Shown: positions 23,882 to 33,081, numbered from the stretch's first letter. The stretch is DNA of 37,659 bases from Mesorhizobium sp. (GCA_004017275.1 SAKE01000037.1:1-37659); one strand, 5' to 3'. The notes: generated by a model not told the origin, from the letters alone. Numbers and translations are program-made.

Positions 23882-24589
23882 TCAGGCAGTTTTTCGAGCC
23901 GGTCGGCGCCCGAGTACGTGATGAGAGAGCACCATGAACGGTGCGCCCGGTTCGGTTTCGACAAACAATGTCAGTGCATCGACCAGCACCGGCTGTTGCA
24001 GCACCTGCGTGAACAGGCTGTCGATTGCTAGGCGAAGACGAGGGCTTTCCTGTGACCCCGCCCGGCCGGACAGCGTCATGTGGAAGCGGAAGGTCTCGAA
24101 GACATAGGGGTAACCCCACTGGCAGAGATTGCGGAACTCGGCCGGCTTCAGCGAATCCGGGCTGCGCCGCTCGATTTCGGCCTCGGTCAGCGGCGCGCGA
24201 AAGCGATCGAAATCGCGCACCACATCATCGGCGAACCGGTTGAGCGCAGGCAGCGGTCCTTCCGGCACCAGTGCGAAGAAGCCGTCGATCTGGCTGACGA
24301 CGAGACGCGGGATGGTCACCACCGGCGTCGCCTCGGCAAAATGGTCGAGTGCGGCGCGAAGCGAGGCTTCGGTCTCGTTGGCAGCCAGGCGGAAAGGGGC
24401 TTTCAGCGTTGCGTGAAAACCATAACGGCGCGCCGAAGCGGTGTGGAAGGCGACTTCCGCCGCCGACAGATCGGCCACCGCCTCAACCGGCCTTGTCGCG
24501 GCACCAAACGGGTCGCGGCCCAGCCAGTTGGCAGCGATCCGCGCCAGTGGCTCGTCCTGCCGGGGGGTGAAATAGAGGGCGTAGCGCAT
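23882..24589 (-). CDS. DUF1045 phosphonate-associated 2H-phosphoesterase-like protein
   Basis: A 235-residue protein of the family found in phosphonate operons (DUF1045). Two H-x-[TM]-[LT] motifs are visible, YGFHATLKAPF (about 56-66) and FRFHMTLSGR (about 168-177), which give the paired catalytic histidines of 2H phosphoesterases. It may act on a cyclic ribose phosphate, like the PhnP step; that is inference. It leads the set DUF1045-phnM-phnN with a 47-bp gap to phnM. A RIME-like element lies upstream and separates it from iolB. Core C-P lyase genes (phnGHIJKL) are not in the window. Confidence 0.88.
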   Translation of the reverse strand: MRYALYFTPRQDEPLARIAANWLGRDPFGAATRPVEAVADLSAAEVAFHTASARRYGFHATLKAPFRLAANETEASLRAALDHFAEATPVVTIPRLVVSQIDGFFALVPEGPLPALNRFADDVVRDFDRFRAPLTEAEIERRSPDSLKPAEFRNLCQWGYPYVFETFRFHMTLSGRAGSQESPRLRLAIDSLFTQVLQQPVLVDALTLFVETEPGAPFMVLSHHVLGRRPARKTA

Positions 24590-24730
24590 GGAAAGTCCTC
24601 GTCAGTCCCGCTGCCATAGGTGATTTCCATGACGGATTGACGAAGCTTTGAAGGGTTTTCGAAGGTAAGTCGACCCAGGCAGTCGTTAGCCGACGTTTTT
24701 CTCAAGCTGGACCAATTTTTCCAGCCGTCT

Positions 24731-24911
24731 GCGCTGCCCCTCACCTGCCTGCCGGCATCCTCTCCCCGTATAATGACGGGGAGAGGGGCGCTGTCGCCCT
24801 GGTTTCGCCAACCATCATCGTAGCAAGAAGAAATGCCGAGGTTGGGGCCAGCATCCTTCTCCCCGTCACTATACGGGGAGAAGTGCCCGGCAGGGCGATG
24901 AGGGGCGGCGC
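24731..24911. repeat. RIME-like palindromic element (copy 2, expanded)
   Basis: A longer version of copy 1: left end GCGCTGCCCCTCACCTGCCT, right end GGGCGATGAGGGGCGGCGCC, with hairpins TCTCCCCGTATAATGACGGGGAGA and CTTCTCCCCGT/ACGGGGAGAAG. About 55 extra bases lie between the hairpins. It sits between iolB and the DUF1045 gene in a 394-bp gap with no gene. Confidence 0.8.
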
Positions 24912-24983
24912 CGACTTTCGACAATGGGTGGTTCCAGAGAATGCGGATATGTCTTTGTCTGAAGCCATTCTATTGGAGGAGCA

Positions 24984-25796
24984 TCAGGCCTTCATCAGCC
25001 ATTCGTGCTCGGGTGCATTGTGGAATTTCCACGTCCGCTTCGGTCCGGCCATCACGTTGAGATAATAGAGGTCGTAGCCGTGGCAGGCAGCGCAGGGGTG
25101 ATAGCCCTTGGGCACCAGCACAACGTCGCCATCCTCGATCGCCATCGCTTCATCGAGCGTGCGATGGCCGTTCTGGTCGGCGTCGGTATAGACGCGCTGG
25201 AAGGCAAAGCCCTGCGGCGGGTTGAGCCGATGGTAATACGTCTCTTCGAGATAGGATTCATCAGGCAGATTGTCCTGGTCGTGCTTGTGCGGCGGGTAGC
25301 TCGACGTATGCCCGCCGGGCGTGATGACCTCGACCACCAGCAACGAATCGGCCGGCTTGCCCTCCGGCAGGATGTTGGTGACGTAGCGCGTGTTGGTGCC
25401 CTTGCCGCGCACCTCCTGGCCGAGATCGTCCGGTGCGATCACCCGCACCGGCAGGCCGCCGCCGAGGCCGGGCGCCGAGCAGACCGCCAGCTCCAGCTCG
25501 GTGTCGGCCGTCACCGACCAGTCCGATCCCTCAGGCACATAGACCGACCACGGTTTGCCCTCGAAGGGCGACATGCGCTCGCCGAGCAGGCCGAGATCCT
25601 TGCCGCCGGCTGACGCATTGCCCTTCCCGGTGACGAACACGAGACAAACTTCGCGATCATCCGTTTTTCCCGAGGCGCTCTCGCCGGGCTTCAGCCGATG
25701 CAGGTCGAAACCGACATAGGTCCAGCCGGCACTTTTCGGCGTCACATGCGCGATGCGGCCATGGCCTTTGTCGGCTTTGACGAGCAGCTTCGACAT
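24984..25796 (-). CDS. iolB: 5-deoxy-glucuronate isomerase IolB
   Basis: A 270-residue cupin-type isomerase converting 5-deoxy-D-glucuronate to 5-dehydro-2-deoxy-D-gluconate in myo-inositol breakdown. It has the metal-binding SYPPHKHDQD and EETYYHRLNP segments (about 165-195) and the GYHPCAACHGYDLYYLNVMAG motif near 235. AGGAGAG precedes the ATG at 25796; the longer frame to 25928 is not coding. Last gene of the iol set on this strand, separated from the DUF3329-like gene by a long inverted repeat, so it may need readthrough or its own promoter. Confidence 0.95.
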   Translation of the reverse strand: MSKLLVKADKGHGRIAHVTPKSAGWTYVGFDLHRLKPGESASGKTDDREVCLVFVTGKGNASAGGKDLGLLGERMSPFEGKPWSVYVPEGSDWSVTADTELELAVCSAPGLGGGLPVRVIAPDDLGQEVRGKGTNTRYVTNILPEGKPADSLLVVEVITPGGHTSSYPPHKHDQDNLPDESYLEETYYHRLNPPQGFAFQRVYTDADQNGHRTLDEAMAIEDGDVVLVPKGYHPCAACHGYDLYYLNVMAGPKRTWKFHNAPEHEWLMKA

Positions 25797-25920
25797 TTTT
25801 GTCTCTCCTATTCCTCGACTTTGGCTGTGATGGCTTGCAGGCCTGTTGAAGCTAAAAATTTCACCAGTTGTTTGAACGAACCATCGCAAACGTTCGGAGA
25901 TTGGCCGGCGCCCTCTCAAC

Positions 25921-26106
25921 TTCGTCATCCTAGGGCGAAGCAGGAGCGAAGCTCCGTCGCGGAGACCCTAGGATCCATGCCGTTCCCTCAGCCAAAGACC
26001 GCAGCGGAGCAGAATTCTGCACCGTCACGCCACCTTCAAAGTCATGGCATGGATCCTAGGGTCTGCGCTGCGTCGCTGCGCTCCTTGCTCCGCCCTAGGA
26101 TGACGA
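25921..26106. repeat. Long inverted repeat, 61-nt arms
   Basis: Left arm 25921-25981 (TTCGTCATCCTAGGGCG... to ACCCTAGGATCCATGCC) and right arm 26046-26106 are imperfect reverse complements, about 80 percent by eye, around a 64-nt centre. Both ends of each arm contain CCTAGG. The gap 25797-26199 holds no gene. It resembles a dispersed rhizobial palindromic element and could form a very stable RNA hairpin before iolB. Confidence 0.8.
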
Positions 26107-26199
26107 AGCTAGGAGCGTTCCCGTTAAGTGCCAACATATGCGCTCCGTCACGGCGCAATATCCGATCCACAAAAAACGTCTCCGCCATGGACCATCGCA

Positions 26200-26412
26200 T
26201 TATTCCTTCGGCTCGACCGGAGGCTTGGCCTCGTCGGCCGGCTTGTAGAGGTAAAAAAACTGCCAGACGGCGTAACCGGCGAAGCCGAGCGCGATCATGC
26301 CCCAGAACGGCGTGCCGGTGGCGAATTCGATGATCGACCAGATGATGCAGACCGCGACGACGGCAACACGCCGCCACATAGGCCGGAAGAAGGGGTGCTC
26401 GGAATCTTTCAT
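26200..26412 (-). CDS. Small two-helix membrane protein (DUF3329-like)
   Basis: A 70-residue protein with two hydrophobic segments (VAVVAVCIIWSIIEFATG and GMIALGFAGYAVWQFFYLY), a short turn TPFWG, and a charged Pro/Lys tail. It matches my memory of small DUF3329 membrane proteins common in Rhizobiales. Located 57 bp downstream of iolE on the same strand. No enzymatic role is expected. Confidence 0.75.
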   Translation of the reverse strand: MKDSEHPFFRPMWRRVAVVAVCIIWSIIEFATGTPFWGMIALGFAGYAVWQFFYLYKPADEAKPPVEPKE

Positions 26413-26469
26413 CGGGCCAATCTACAGCAATCGGTGTCGCCGGGAACCATAGCATCAGACACCCCTTGA

Positions 26470-27387
26470 TCAGACATTGGGGAAGCCTTGGGTCTCCACC
26501 GTGTAGCCGGCGGCGGTCATGACGCGCATCAATTCCTTGTGGCCAACCTGCGCCATTTTGAGCGGCGGGTTCTTCTTCGGATCCTGCTCGGCCTCGACGA
26601 CGAACCAACCCTCATAGCCATAGTCGGCAAAGCGCTGCACGATGGCGCCGAAATCCAGCGAACCGTCGCCCGGCACGGTGAAGGCACCCAGCGCCACGGC
26701 GTCGAGGAAGGACTGTTTCGTGCGGTCGAGCCTGTCGATCACGCCCATGCGCACATCCTTCACATGCACATGGGTGATGCGCTTGTGATGGTGGTCGATG
26801 GAGCGCAGAACGTCGCCGCCGGCAAAAGCCAGATGGCCGGCATCGAGCAGCAGCGGAATACCTGCGCCGGAATGGCGCATGAAGGCGTCAAGCTCCGGCT
26901 CGGTCTCGACCACCGCCGCCATGTGGTGATGATAGGAAAGCGGCATGCCCTGTTCGGCGCACCATTCGCCAAACTCGGTCAGGCGCTTCGCATAGGCCTT
27001 CATCTCGTCGTCCGATAGCTTCGGCTTTGTCGCCAGCGGCTTCGAGCGATCGCCCTGGATCGAGCGGCCGACCTCGCCATAGACGATGCAAGGCGCGTTC
27101 ACGGCCTTGAACAGGTCGATCATCGGCTGGATGCGATCCTTGTTGTCGGCCATATCCCCGTCGACCAGCGTGCCGGAGAACCAGCCACCGCACAGGGTGA
27201 CGTCGGCCGCCTTCAGGATCGGCAGCATGATTTCGGGATCATTGGGAAAACGCCGGCCCATTTCCATGCCGGTGAAGCCGGCCGAACGCGACTGGCGCAA
27301 ACATTCTTCCAGCGACACGTCATCGCTGAGCTCCGCGAGATCGTCGTTCCACCACGCAATGGGGGACATGCCCAGTTTGGCTTTCAA
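26470..27387 (-). CDS. iolE: Inosose dehydratase IolE
   Basis: A 305-residue xylose-isomerase-like TIM-barrel enzyme that dehydrates 2-keto-myo-inositol to a 1,2-dione. The N-terminus KLGMSPIAWWNDDL is the family signature. Metal-site segments include YHHHMAAVVET, LLLDAGHLAFAGGD, ITHVHVKDVR and WFVVEAEQDP. The start is TTG at 27387, supported by GGAG about 7 nt upstream and by the usual MKAKLGMSP beginning; the ATG six codons later lacks a site. A RIME-like element separates it from iolD upstream. Confidence 0.95.
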   Translation of the reverse strand: MKAKLGMSPIAWWNDDLAELSDDVSLEECLRQSRSAGFTGMEMGRRFPNDPEIMLPILKAADVTLCGGWFSGTLVDGDMADNKDRIQPMIDLFKAVNAPCIVYGEVGRSIQGDRSKPLATKPKLSDDEMKAYAKRLTEFGEWCAEQGMPLSYHHHMAAVVETEPELDAFMRHSGAGIPLLLDAGHLAFAGGDVLRSIDHHHKRITHVHVKDVRMGVIDRLDRTKQSFLDAVALGAFTVPGDGSLDFGAIVQRFADYGYEGWFVVEAEQDPKKNPPLKMAQVGHKELMRVMTAAGYTVETQGFPNV

Positions 27388-27426
27388 GTCGTCACTCCAG
27401 TTTCAGATAGTTCATCTTCTTTTGTC

Positions 27427-27556
27427 GGCGCTGCCCCTCATCCGCCTGCCGGCACCTTCTCCCCGTATAGTGACGGGGAGAAGGGAGAAGCTCCAGCGCT
27501 GGCGACCCCCTCTCCCCGTCCCTTACGGGGAGAGGGTGAGGGTGAGGGGCAGCGCC
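27427..27556. repeat. RIME-like palindromic element (copy 3)
   Basis: About 130 bp, bounded by GCTGCCCCTCATCCGCCTGC and GGGTGAGGGGCAGC, with the same two internal hairpins as copy 1. It starts 4 bp after the iolD stop and ends about 40 bp before iolE, reading along the operon from right to left. Confidence 0.85.
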
Positions 27557-27560
27557 ACCT

Positions 27561-29411
27561 TCAATCACCAACGCTCTGCATCTGCCGCTTTTCGTCATAC
27601 GCCTTGCGCGCTGCGTTGACCTGCGGCCGCACCGACACTTCCGGCACCGCCACGTCCCACCAATGGCCGCCGGCATCGGTGGAAACCAGCGGGTCGGTGT
27701 CGATGACCAGCACCGTGGTGCGCGTATTCTTCTTGGCTTGTGCCAGCGCGTTTTCCAGCCCGGCGATCGACGGCACTTTCTCGGCAATCGCGCCCATGCT
27801 CGCCGCATGCGCGGCGAAGTCGATGTCGGGCAGGACCTCGTGGCGCGAGTCCTTCAGGAGATTGTTGAAGTTGGCGCCGCCGGTCGCCATCTGCAGCCGG
27901 TTGATGCAGCCATAGCCACGGTTGTCGAGCAGCACGATGGTCAGCTTGAGGCCGAGCATCACCGAGGTGGCGATCTCCGAATTCATCATCAGATAGGAGC
28001 CGTCGCCGACCATGACGACGATTTCCTCGCCGGGCTTTGCCATCTTGGCGCCAAGCCCGCCGGCGATCTCGTAGCCCATGGTCGAGAAGCCATATTCGCC
28101 ATGGTAGGATCCGGGCGCGCCGGCCTGCCAAAGCTTGTGCAATTCGCCCGGCAGGCCGCCGGAGGCATTCAGCAGCGTCACACTGGTGCCCATGGCGCGC
28201 TGCACGGCGCCGATCACCTGAGCATCTGACGGGTAGGCGGCATTGGTCGACGCTGTCACCTTGGCCGCCTCGGCCTGCCAGGCCGTCTTGCCGATGACTG
28301 CATTGCTAGTCCAGGTCGCCGGTGCCTTCCAGCCCTTCAGCGCGACACCCAGTTCGGTCAGGCCCTCGGCCGCGTCGGCGACCAGCGGCAGTGCCCGGTG
28401 CTTGCCGGCATCGAAAGGCTGCACGTTGAGCCCGATGATGGTCTTGCCCAAATTCTTGAACAGCGCCCACGAGCCGGTGGTGAAATCCTGCAGGCGCGTG
28501 CCTATGGCAAGCACGACGTCGGCTTCCTCGGCCAGCCGGTTGGCGGCAGAAGTGCCGGTGACGCCGACCGCCGCCATGTTGAGCGGATGGTTGTCCGGCA
28601 GGGAGGATTTACCGCCTTGCGTCTCGCAGACCGGAATGCCGGCGCCCTCGGCGAATTTGGCCAGTTCGTCCGACGCCTGCGAGTAGAGGACACCGCCGCC
28701 GGCAATCACCAGCGGCTTTTTTGCTCCCTTGAGCGCGGCGACTGCGGCCGCCAGTTCCTGGCGATCCGGGCGCGGCCGGCGCCGGTGCCAGACGCGCTCT
28801 GCGAAAAAACTCTCGGGATAATCGTAGGCCTCGGCCTGGACGTCCTGGCACAGCGATAGCGTCACCGGCCCGCACTCGGCCGGATCGGTCAGCACGGCCA
28901 TGGCGCGGCTGAGCGCCGGGATGATCTGTTCCGGCCGCGTGATGCGGTCGAAATAGCGCGAAACTGGACGGAAGCAGTCATTGACCGTCGCCGTGCCGTC
29001 GGAGAAATCCTCGGCCTGTTGCAGCACCGGATCGGGAATGCGGTTGGCGAAGACGTCGCCCGGCAAAAACAGGACGGGCAACCTGTTTACATGGGCGAGT
29101 GCCGCCGCCGTCACCATGTTGAGCGCGCCCGGACCGATCGAAGAGGTCGCCGCCATGAAGCGGCGGCGAAAATTGGCCTTGGCGTAGGCGATCGCCGCAT
29201 GCGCCATCGCCTGTTCATTGTGGGCGCGGAAGGTCGGCAGTTCGTCGCGCAGCTGATAGAGCGCCTCGCCGATGCCGGCGACATTGCCGTGACCGAAGAT
29301 TGCCCAGACGCCGCCGAAGATCGGCACGCGCTTGCCGTCGATCTCGGTCATCTGGCGCGACAGGAAGCGGGTCAGCGCCTGCGCCATCGTCAGGCGGATT
29401 GTCTTGCTCAT
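27561..29411 (-). CDS. iolD: Trihydroxycyclohexane-1,2-dione hydrolase IolD
   Basis: A 616-residue thiamine-diphosphate enzyme that hydrolyses the inositol ring dione to 5-deoxy-glucuronate. N-terminal TPP domain with GGVWAIFGHGNVAG, a middle domain, then a C-terminal TPP-binding domain with GDGSYLMMNSEIATSVML (the GDG...N motif) and LDNRGYGCINRLQ. The ATG at 29411 begins MSKTIRLTMAQAL, the usual IolD start. It follows iolC by 35 bp. Confidence 0.95.
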   Translation of the reverse strand: MSKTIRLTMAQALTRFLSRQMTEIDGKRVPIFGGVWAIFGHGNVAGIGEALYQLRDELPTFRAHNEQAMAHAAIAYAKANFRRRFMAATSSIGPGALNMVTAAALAHVNRLPVLFLPGDVFANRIPDPVLQQAEDFSDGTATVNDCFRPVSRYFDRITRPEQIIPALSRAMAVLTDPAECGPVTLSLCQDVQAEAYDYPESFFAERVWHRRRPRPDRQELAAAVAALKGAKKPLVIAGGGVLYSQASDELAKFAEGAGIPVCETQGGKSSLPDNHPLNMAAVGVTGTSAANRLAEEADVVLAIGTRLQDFTTGSWALFKNLGKTIIGLNVQPFDAGKHRALPLVADAAEGLTELGVALKGWKAPATWTSNAVIGKTAWQAEAAKVTASTNAAYPSDAQVIGAVQRAMGTSVTLLNASGGLPGELHKLWQAGAPGSYHGEYGFSTMGYEIAGGLGAKMAKPGEEIVVMVGDGSYLMMNSEIATSVMLGLKLTIVLLDNRGYGCINRLQMATGGANFNNLLKDSRHEVLPDIDFAAHAASMGAIAEKVPSIAGLENALAQAKKNTRTTVLVIDTDPLVSTDAGGHWWDVAVPEVSVRPQVNAARKAYDEKRQMQSVGD

Positions 29412-29446
29412 GGTGGTTTCCTCCGCAGTCCTTGTGTCGCGCCTTC

Positions 29447-31381
29447 TTATGCCGCTTTGCGGCCACGCGCGGCAAGCCACGCCTCGGTCAACTGTTCGAA
29501 GCGCTGCGCCATGTCGGCGATTGCCTCGTCATCCGACATCTTGCCGGCCAGCCATTGCTCGGCCGCATGGACGAAGATGGTGCGGCCGACGGCAAAGCCC
29601 TTGACGATGGGTGCTTTGGCGGTGGCGGCGAACGCGGCTTCCAGCTCGTCTTGCGGCGCTTCCAGGCCCAGCAGCACGACGCCCCGGCACCACGGATCGT
29701 GCTTCAGGATGACGGCTTCGATCTTCGCCCAGGCACCGGCCGACGCCTGTGGCTCGAGCTTCCACCAGTCCGGCTTAATGCCGAGCGCATAGAGTTCCTC
29801 CAGCGCGCGCGGGATGGTCGTGTCGTCGAGCTTGCCATGCTTGCCGGCAATGATCTCGACCAGAAGTTCCCTGCCGACTTTCCGCGCCGCCTCGAACAGC
29901 GCGCGCAGCTTCTGCTGCTGTTCTTCCTTGAGCACCGCCGGATCGTCGGGGTGATAGAAGCACAGGCACTTGATGCAGTGATCGACAGGCCATTCGGTGA
30001 GCTGCGAGCCGATGTCCTGCGAGAATTCGAAGCGCAGCGGCCGCGATCCCGGCAGTTCCACCGGCCGCCCGAGCCAGGCGAAGGGATGGCGGGCGAATTC
30101 GAACATCGCCTTGCGGCCATGTTTCTCGTCGATCAGCATGCCATAGCCATCGCGGCCGGCGGCGACCTTCGCCGCCGCCTTGACCGCCAGCACCTTGAAA
30201 TCATGGATGCGCGCCGGATGGGCACTGGCCTTCGCCGCCACATCCTCGAGCTGCACGCGATGGTCGCAGGCAAGTGCCATCAGTGAGGGAATGTCGCGGC
30301 GGCGGGTGGTCGCCCAATGGATGTGGTTGATCGCCTCATCCTTGCGCAGCGCCAGATGCTTGCTGCTGTGCTTGAGGAAGAACTGAAGCTCCTCGAAGGT
30401 CGGATATTCCGGTGCACAGAGCAGCCGCGACACGGCGAAGGCGCCGCAGGCATTGGCCCAGGTTGCCGCCGTGGCATGGTCCTCGCCACCCAGCCAGCCG
30501 CGCAGGAGGCCGGACATGAAGGCATCGCCGGCGCCGAGCACATTGTAGATCTCGATCGGAAACCCCTTGCCGACGACACCGTCCTCAAGATCGTCGCTGA
30601 TCGGCCCGTCATAGACGATGCAGCCCATGGCGCCGCGCTTCAGAACGATAGTGGCAGCCGACAGCGAGCGGATCGTCTTCAAGGCGCTCAGGCAATCATC
30701 GGCGCCCGACGCGATCATGATCTCTTCCTCGGTGCCGACGATGAGGTCGCAATCGGGCAGCACCGTCTTCAGCTGGGCCGAGACCCGGTCGGATTTCACA
30801 TAGCGCTCGAAACCCTCGGCATGGCCGGCAAGACCCCAGAGGTTCGGCCGGTAGTCGATGTCGAAAACCACCTTGCCGCCCTTGGCTTTCATGATGCGGA
30901 TCGCCTTGCGCTGCGCGGCATCGCTGTTGGGACGGGAAAAATGCGTGCCGGTGACGACGATCGAGCGGGCCGAGGCGATGAAGGCTTCATCGATGTCTTC
31001 CGGCGCCAGCGCCATGTCGGCGCAGTCCGAGCGATAGAAGATCATCGGCGAAACGCCTTCGTCCTCGACCGACAGCAGCACCAGCGCAGTCAACCGCTCC
31101 TTGTCGGTCTTCAGCCCGTCGACATTGACGCCTTCACGCGTCAGCTGCTCCCGGATGAAGCGCCCCATCTGCTCATCGCCGACGCGAGTCAGCAGCGCCG
31201 AGCGCAGGCCGAGCCTGGCCGTGCCGACCGAGATGTTGGCCGGGCAGCCGCCGACCGACTTGGCGAAGGAGGTGATATCCTCCAACCGCGAGCCGATCTG
31301 CTGGCCATAAAGGTCGACGGAAGCGCGACCGATGGTGATGACGTCGAGCGGCGCCTGTTTCGCGTCCACGGCTTCGCTCAT
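29447..31381 (-). CDS. iolC: IolC kinase fused to DUF2090 domain
   Basis: A 644-residue fusion. Residues about 13-330 are a PfkB-type 5-dehydro-2-deoxygluconokinase: GRASVDLYGQQIG at the start, SVGGCPANIS, and the C-terminal signature VLGAGDAFMSGLLRGWL with the catalytic Asp. Residues about 345-640 are a DUF2090 domain (MALACDHRVQLEDVA, CLCFYHPDDP, WWKLEP, GVVLLGLEAP), which resembles a class-I aldolase barrel. It therefore may do both phosphorylation and aldol cleavage, as proposed for this common proteobacterial form. First gene of iolC-iolD-iolE. The promoter has IolR-like dyads. Confidence 0.95.
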   Translation of the reverse strand: MSEAVDAKQAPLDVITIGRASVDLYGQQIGSRLEDITSFAKSVGGCPANISVGTARLGLRSALLTRVGDEQMGRFIREQLTREGVNVDGLKTDKERLTALVLLSVEDEGVSPMIFYRSDCADMALAPEDIDEAFIASARSIVVTGTHFSRPNSDAAQRKAIRIMKAKGGKVVFDIDYRPNLWGLAGHAEGFERYVKSDRVSAQLKTVLPDCDLIVGTEEEIMIASGADDCLSALKTIRSLSAATIVLKRGAMGCIVYDGPISDDLEDGVVGKGFPIEIYNVLGAGDAFMSGLLRGWLGGEDHATAATWANACGAFAVSRLLCAPEYPTFEELQFFLKHSSKHLALRKDEAINHIHWATTRRRDIPSLMALACDHRVQLEDVAAKASAHPARIHDFKVLAVKAAAKVAAGRDGYGMLIDEKHGRKAMFEFARHPFAWLGRPVELPGSRPLRFEFSQDIGSQLTEWPVDHCIKCLCFYHPDDPAVLKEEQQQKLRALFEAARKVGRELLVEIIAGKHGKLDDTTIPRALEELYALGIKPDWWKLEPQASAGAWAKIEAVILKHDPWCRGVVLLGLEAPQDELEAAFAATAKAPIVKGFAVGRTIFVHAAEQWLAGKMSDDEAIADMAQRFEQLTEAWLAARGRKAA

Positions 31382-31457
31382 TGGAACCTCCCGTCGGCCT
31401 AGTTGTCTTGGGGTACACGCGCGAGCGGCAGCGTGGCGCCGGGAATATGAAATAATA

Positions 31458-31492
31458 ATTCCAATCCATAGTCAATATGGAATGAGCGTTCC
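31458..31492. promoter_or_regulatory. Overlapping dyads in the iolC promoter, IolR candidates
   Basis: TCCATA-N5-TATGGA (31465-31481), ATTCCA-N14-TGGAAT (31458-31483) and GGAATGAGCGTTCC (31479-31492) overlap about 80-110 bp before the iolC start. The last fits GGAA-N6-TTCC, the IolR motif reported in Sinorhizobium (from memory). IolR binding is the likely role. Confidence 0.65.
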
Positions 31493-31628
31493 TTCGCTTA
31501 AAAGTGGCGCCAAACGATGGCTGCGGGAAACTTAGGACATAGACTCGTTACCGCGTAGCCAGATGTAGTCGAGACGAGTTTGAAGGGGAAAGCCGCCAGC
31601 CGACAAAACGACCCGTCGCAGACATCGG

Positions 31629-32129
31629 CTAAGAAAATGCAGTCCAAACCACACTCTTAAGGTCGAGAGAGTAGCGGGCGATGATAGCCTCCTGATCATT
31701 TTCCTGCGTCAGAATTACCTGCTTCCCAGTAGCGTCACCGAGCAATCGCATAAAGCGGTCAAGCTGCTCAATTTCGGTCTCTCCGCTGACTTGCCTTGGA
31801 TCGAAGTCGAACTCAATTTCGACAGCGCTCAAGAAGTGACAAGCAAGCTGGATTGGCCCGACGTAAAAAGAAAGTACGCTACCTGTTTCGCTTTCCAGGA
31901 CGGCTTCGACCCCCAATGGCATCGATTCGACTTTGCCGGAGACGCTGAAACTGGCAGGCGGGGTCCATTCGAGGAGGATGTCCCAGACGCACTGCCAATC
32001 TGCCTCAGACGTGTTCAGAACGTAGATGTCGCGCCATGAGCCGTCCCAAGCGAAATCCGATGCGATCTGTTCCCAATTCATGCATGAACCATTCTCGATG
32101 AACTTCGGTTCTAGCATCGCATACGCCAT
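31629..32129 (-). CDS. Hypothetical protein between iolC and SDR gene
   Basis: A 166-residue acidic protein with many Trp residues (FAWDGSWRDIYV, WQCVWDILLEW) and alternating strand/helix character. I do not recognise a family; single-domain acidic proteins of this look are sometimes immunity proteins. The ATG at 32129 has GGAAAG about 5 nt upstream. An internal ATG at 32081 (MNWEQIASDF) is an alternative if only the compact domain is made. It is upstream of iolC in the same orientation, but a promoter region with operators separates them, so it is probably not part of the iol operon. Confidence 0.6.
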   Translation of the reverse strand: MAYAMLEPKFIENGSCMNWEQIASDFAWDGSWRDIYVLNTSEADWQCVWDILLEWTPPASFSVSGKVESMPLGVEAVLESETGSVLSFYVGPIQLACHFLSAVEIEFDFDPRQVSGETEIEQLDRFMRLLGDATGKQVILTQENDQEAIIARYSLDLKSVVWTAFS

Positions 32130-32219
32130 GAGCGCTTTCCACAGATCCCAAGTCCGCTTTCCACCTATCCCGGTCGTTCTGCATTTGTGAGTTGACGACT
32201 TAGGCTGGTCCGGCTCCGT

Positions 32220-32942
32220 TCACCATGGCAGCGGCCCATCGTCGTTGAAGTACCCGGCGTTCGGGCCATCGGCATCCAGGGTCGCGAGGTGGATGACGAT
32301 CTCGGCCGCCTGCTGCACGGTGCGGTGGCCCCTAAATCCATTCAGATCGGTGGCGGTATAGCCGGGCGCCGCTGCATTGATCTTGATGCCTTGCGGCGCA
32401 AGCTCGCGGGCGAACGCGACGGTGATGGCGTTCAGGGCGGTCTTCGAACTGCCATAACCCATCAGATTGACCGATTGGTTCCCGGAATCGAGCGCGCGCC
32501 CGATGGATCCCGTGGAACTGCTCACCATCACGATGCGGGCGGCCGGCGCCGCAAGCAGCAGCGGCAGGAAGGCCTGGGTCACGCGGATCGGTCCGAAGAC
32601 ATTGACGTCATAGGTCGCCCTGACATCGGCAAGATGCTGCTGGCTCGGCGGCAGCTCGTAGTTGATGGCGATGCCGGCATTGTTGACCAGCACGTCGAGG
32701 CAAGGGCCTTCCGCCTCGACAATCCTGGCCGCCGCCGCCACGCTTTCGTCCTGTGTGACATCCAGCTCAAGCCATTGAACGTCCAGGCCTTCGCTGCGCA
32801 ATTCTCGCGCCGCCACTGTGCCACGCTCGGCGTTCCTGGCGCCGAGCCACACCTTGAAGCCCATCGTCGCCAGCCGCCGGGCGATTTCGCGGCCGATGCC
32901 CTTGTTGGCACCGGTCACAACAGCGGTTTTCGATCTCGTCAT
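32220..32942 (-). CDS. Short-chain dehydrogenase/reductase
   Basis: A 240-residue NAD(P)-dependent oxidoreductase of the classical SDR fold. TGANKGIG (10-17) binds the cofactor, DVLVNNAG and the catalytic S-Y-K triad follow (VMVSSSTGS, YGSSK). Final strand GPNAGYFNDDGPLPW. GGAGAT before the ATG at 32942 supports that start over the longer frame. Divergent from an AraC-family regulator, a common arrangement in which the regulator controls the reductase. Substrate unknown. Confidence 0.92.
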   Translation of the reverse strand: MTRSKTAVVTGANKGIGREIARRLATMGFKVWLGARNAERGTVAARELRSEGLDVQWLELDVTQDESVAAAARIVEAEGPCLDVLVNNAGIAINYELPPSQQHLADVRATYDVNVFGPIRVTQAFLPLLLAAPAARIVMVSSSTGSIGRALDSGNQSVNLMGYGSSKTALNAITVAFARELAPQGIKINAAAPGYTATDLNGFRGHRTVQQAAEIVIHLATLDADGPNAGYFNDDGPLPW

Positions 32943-33081
32943 TTGATATCTCCATCTCTCCATGTCGAAGACCCCAGAGATGGCGCTTTGCGTGAAAAGC
33001 CGCGCGCCGAGAACTCTCCTGCTCTTGCCTAATCCTCTCAAATGGGTTGCGCGCCCAACATGGATGCGCGAAGCTGACGCC

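Noticed and set aside
24731..24911. CRISPR array
   Set aside because: The repeated CTCCCCGT units are hairpin arms of a RIME-like element, not regularly spaced direct repeats with unique spacers.
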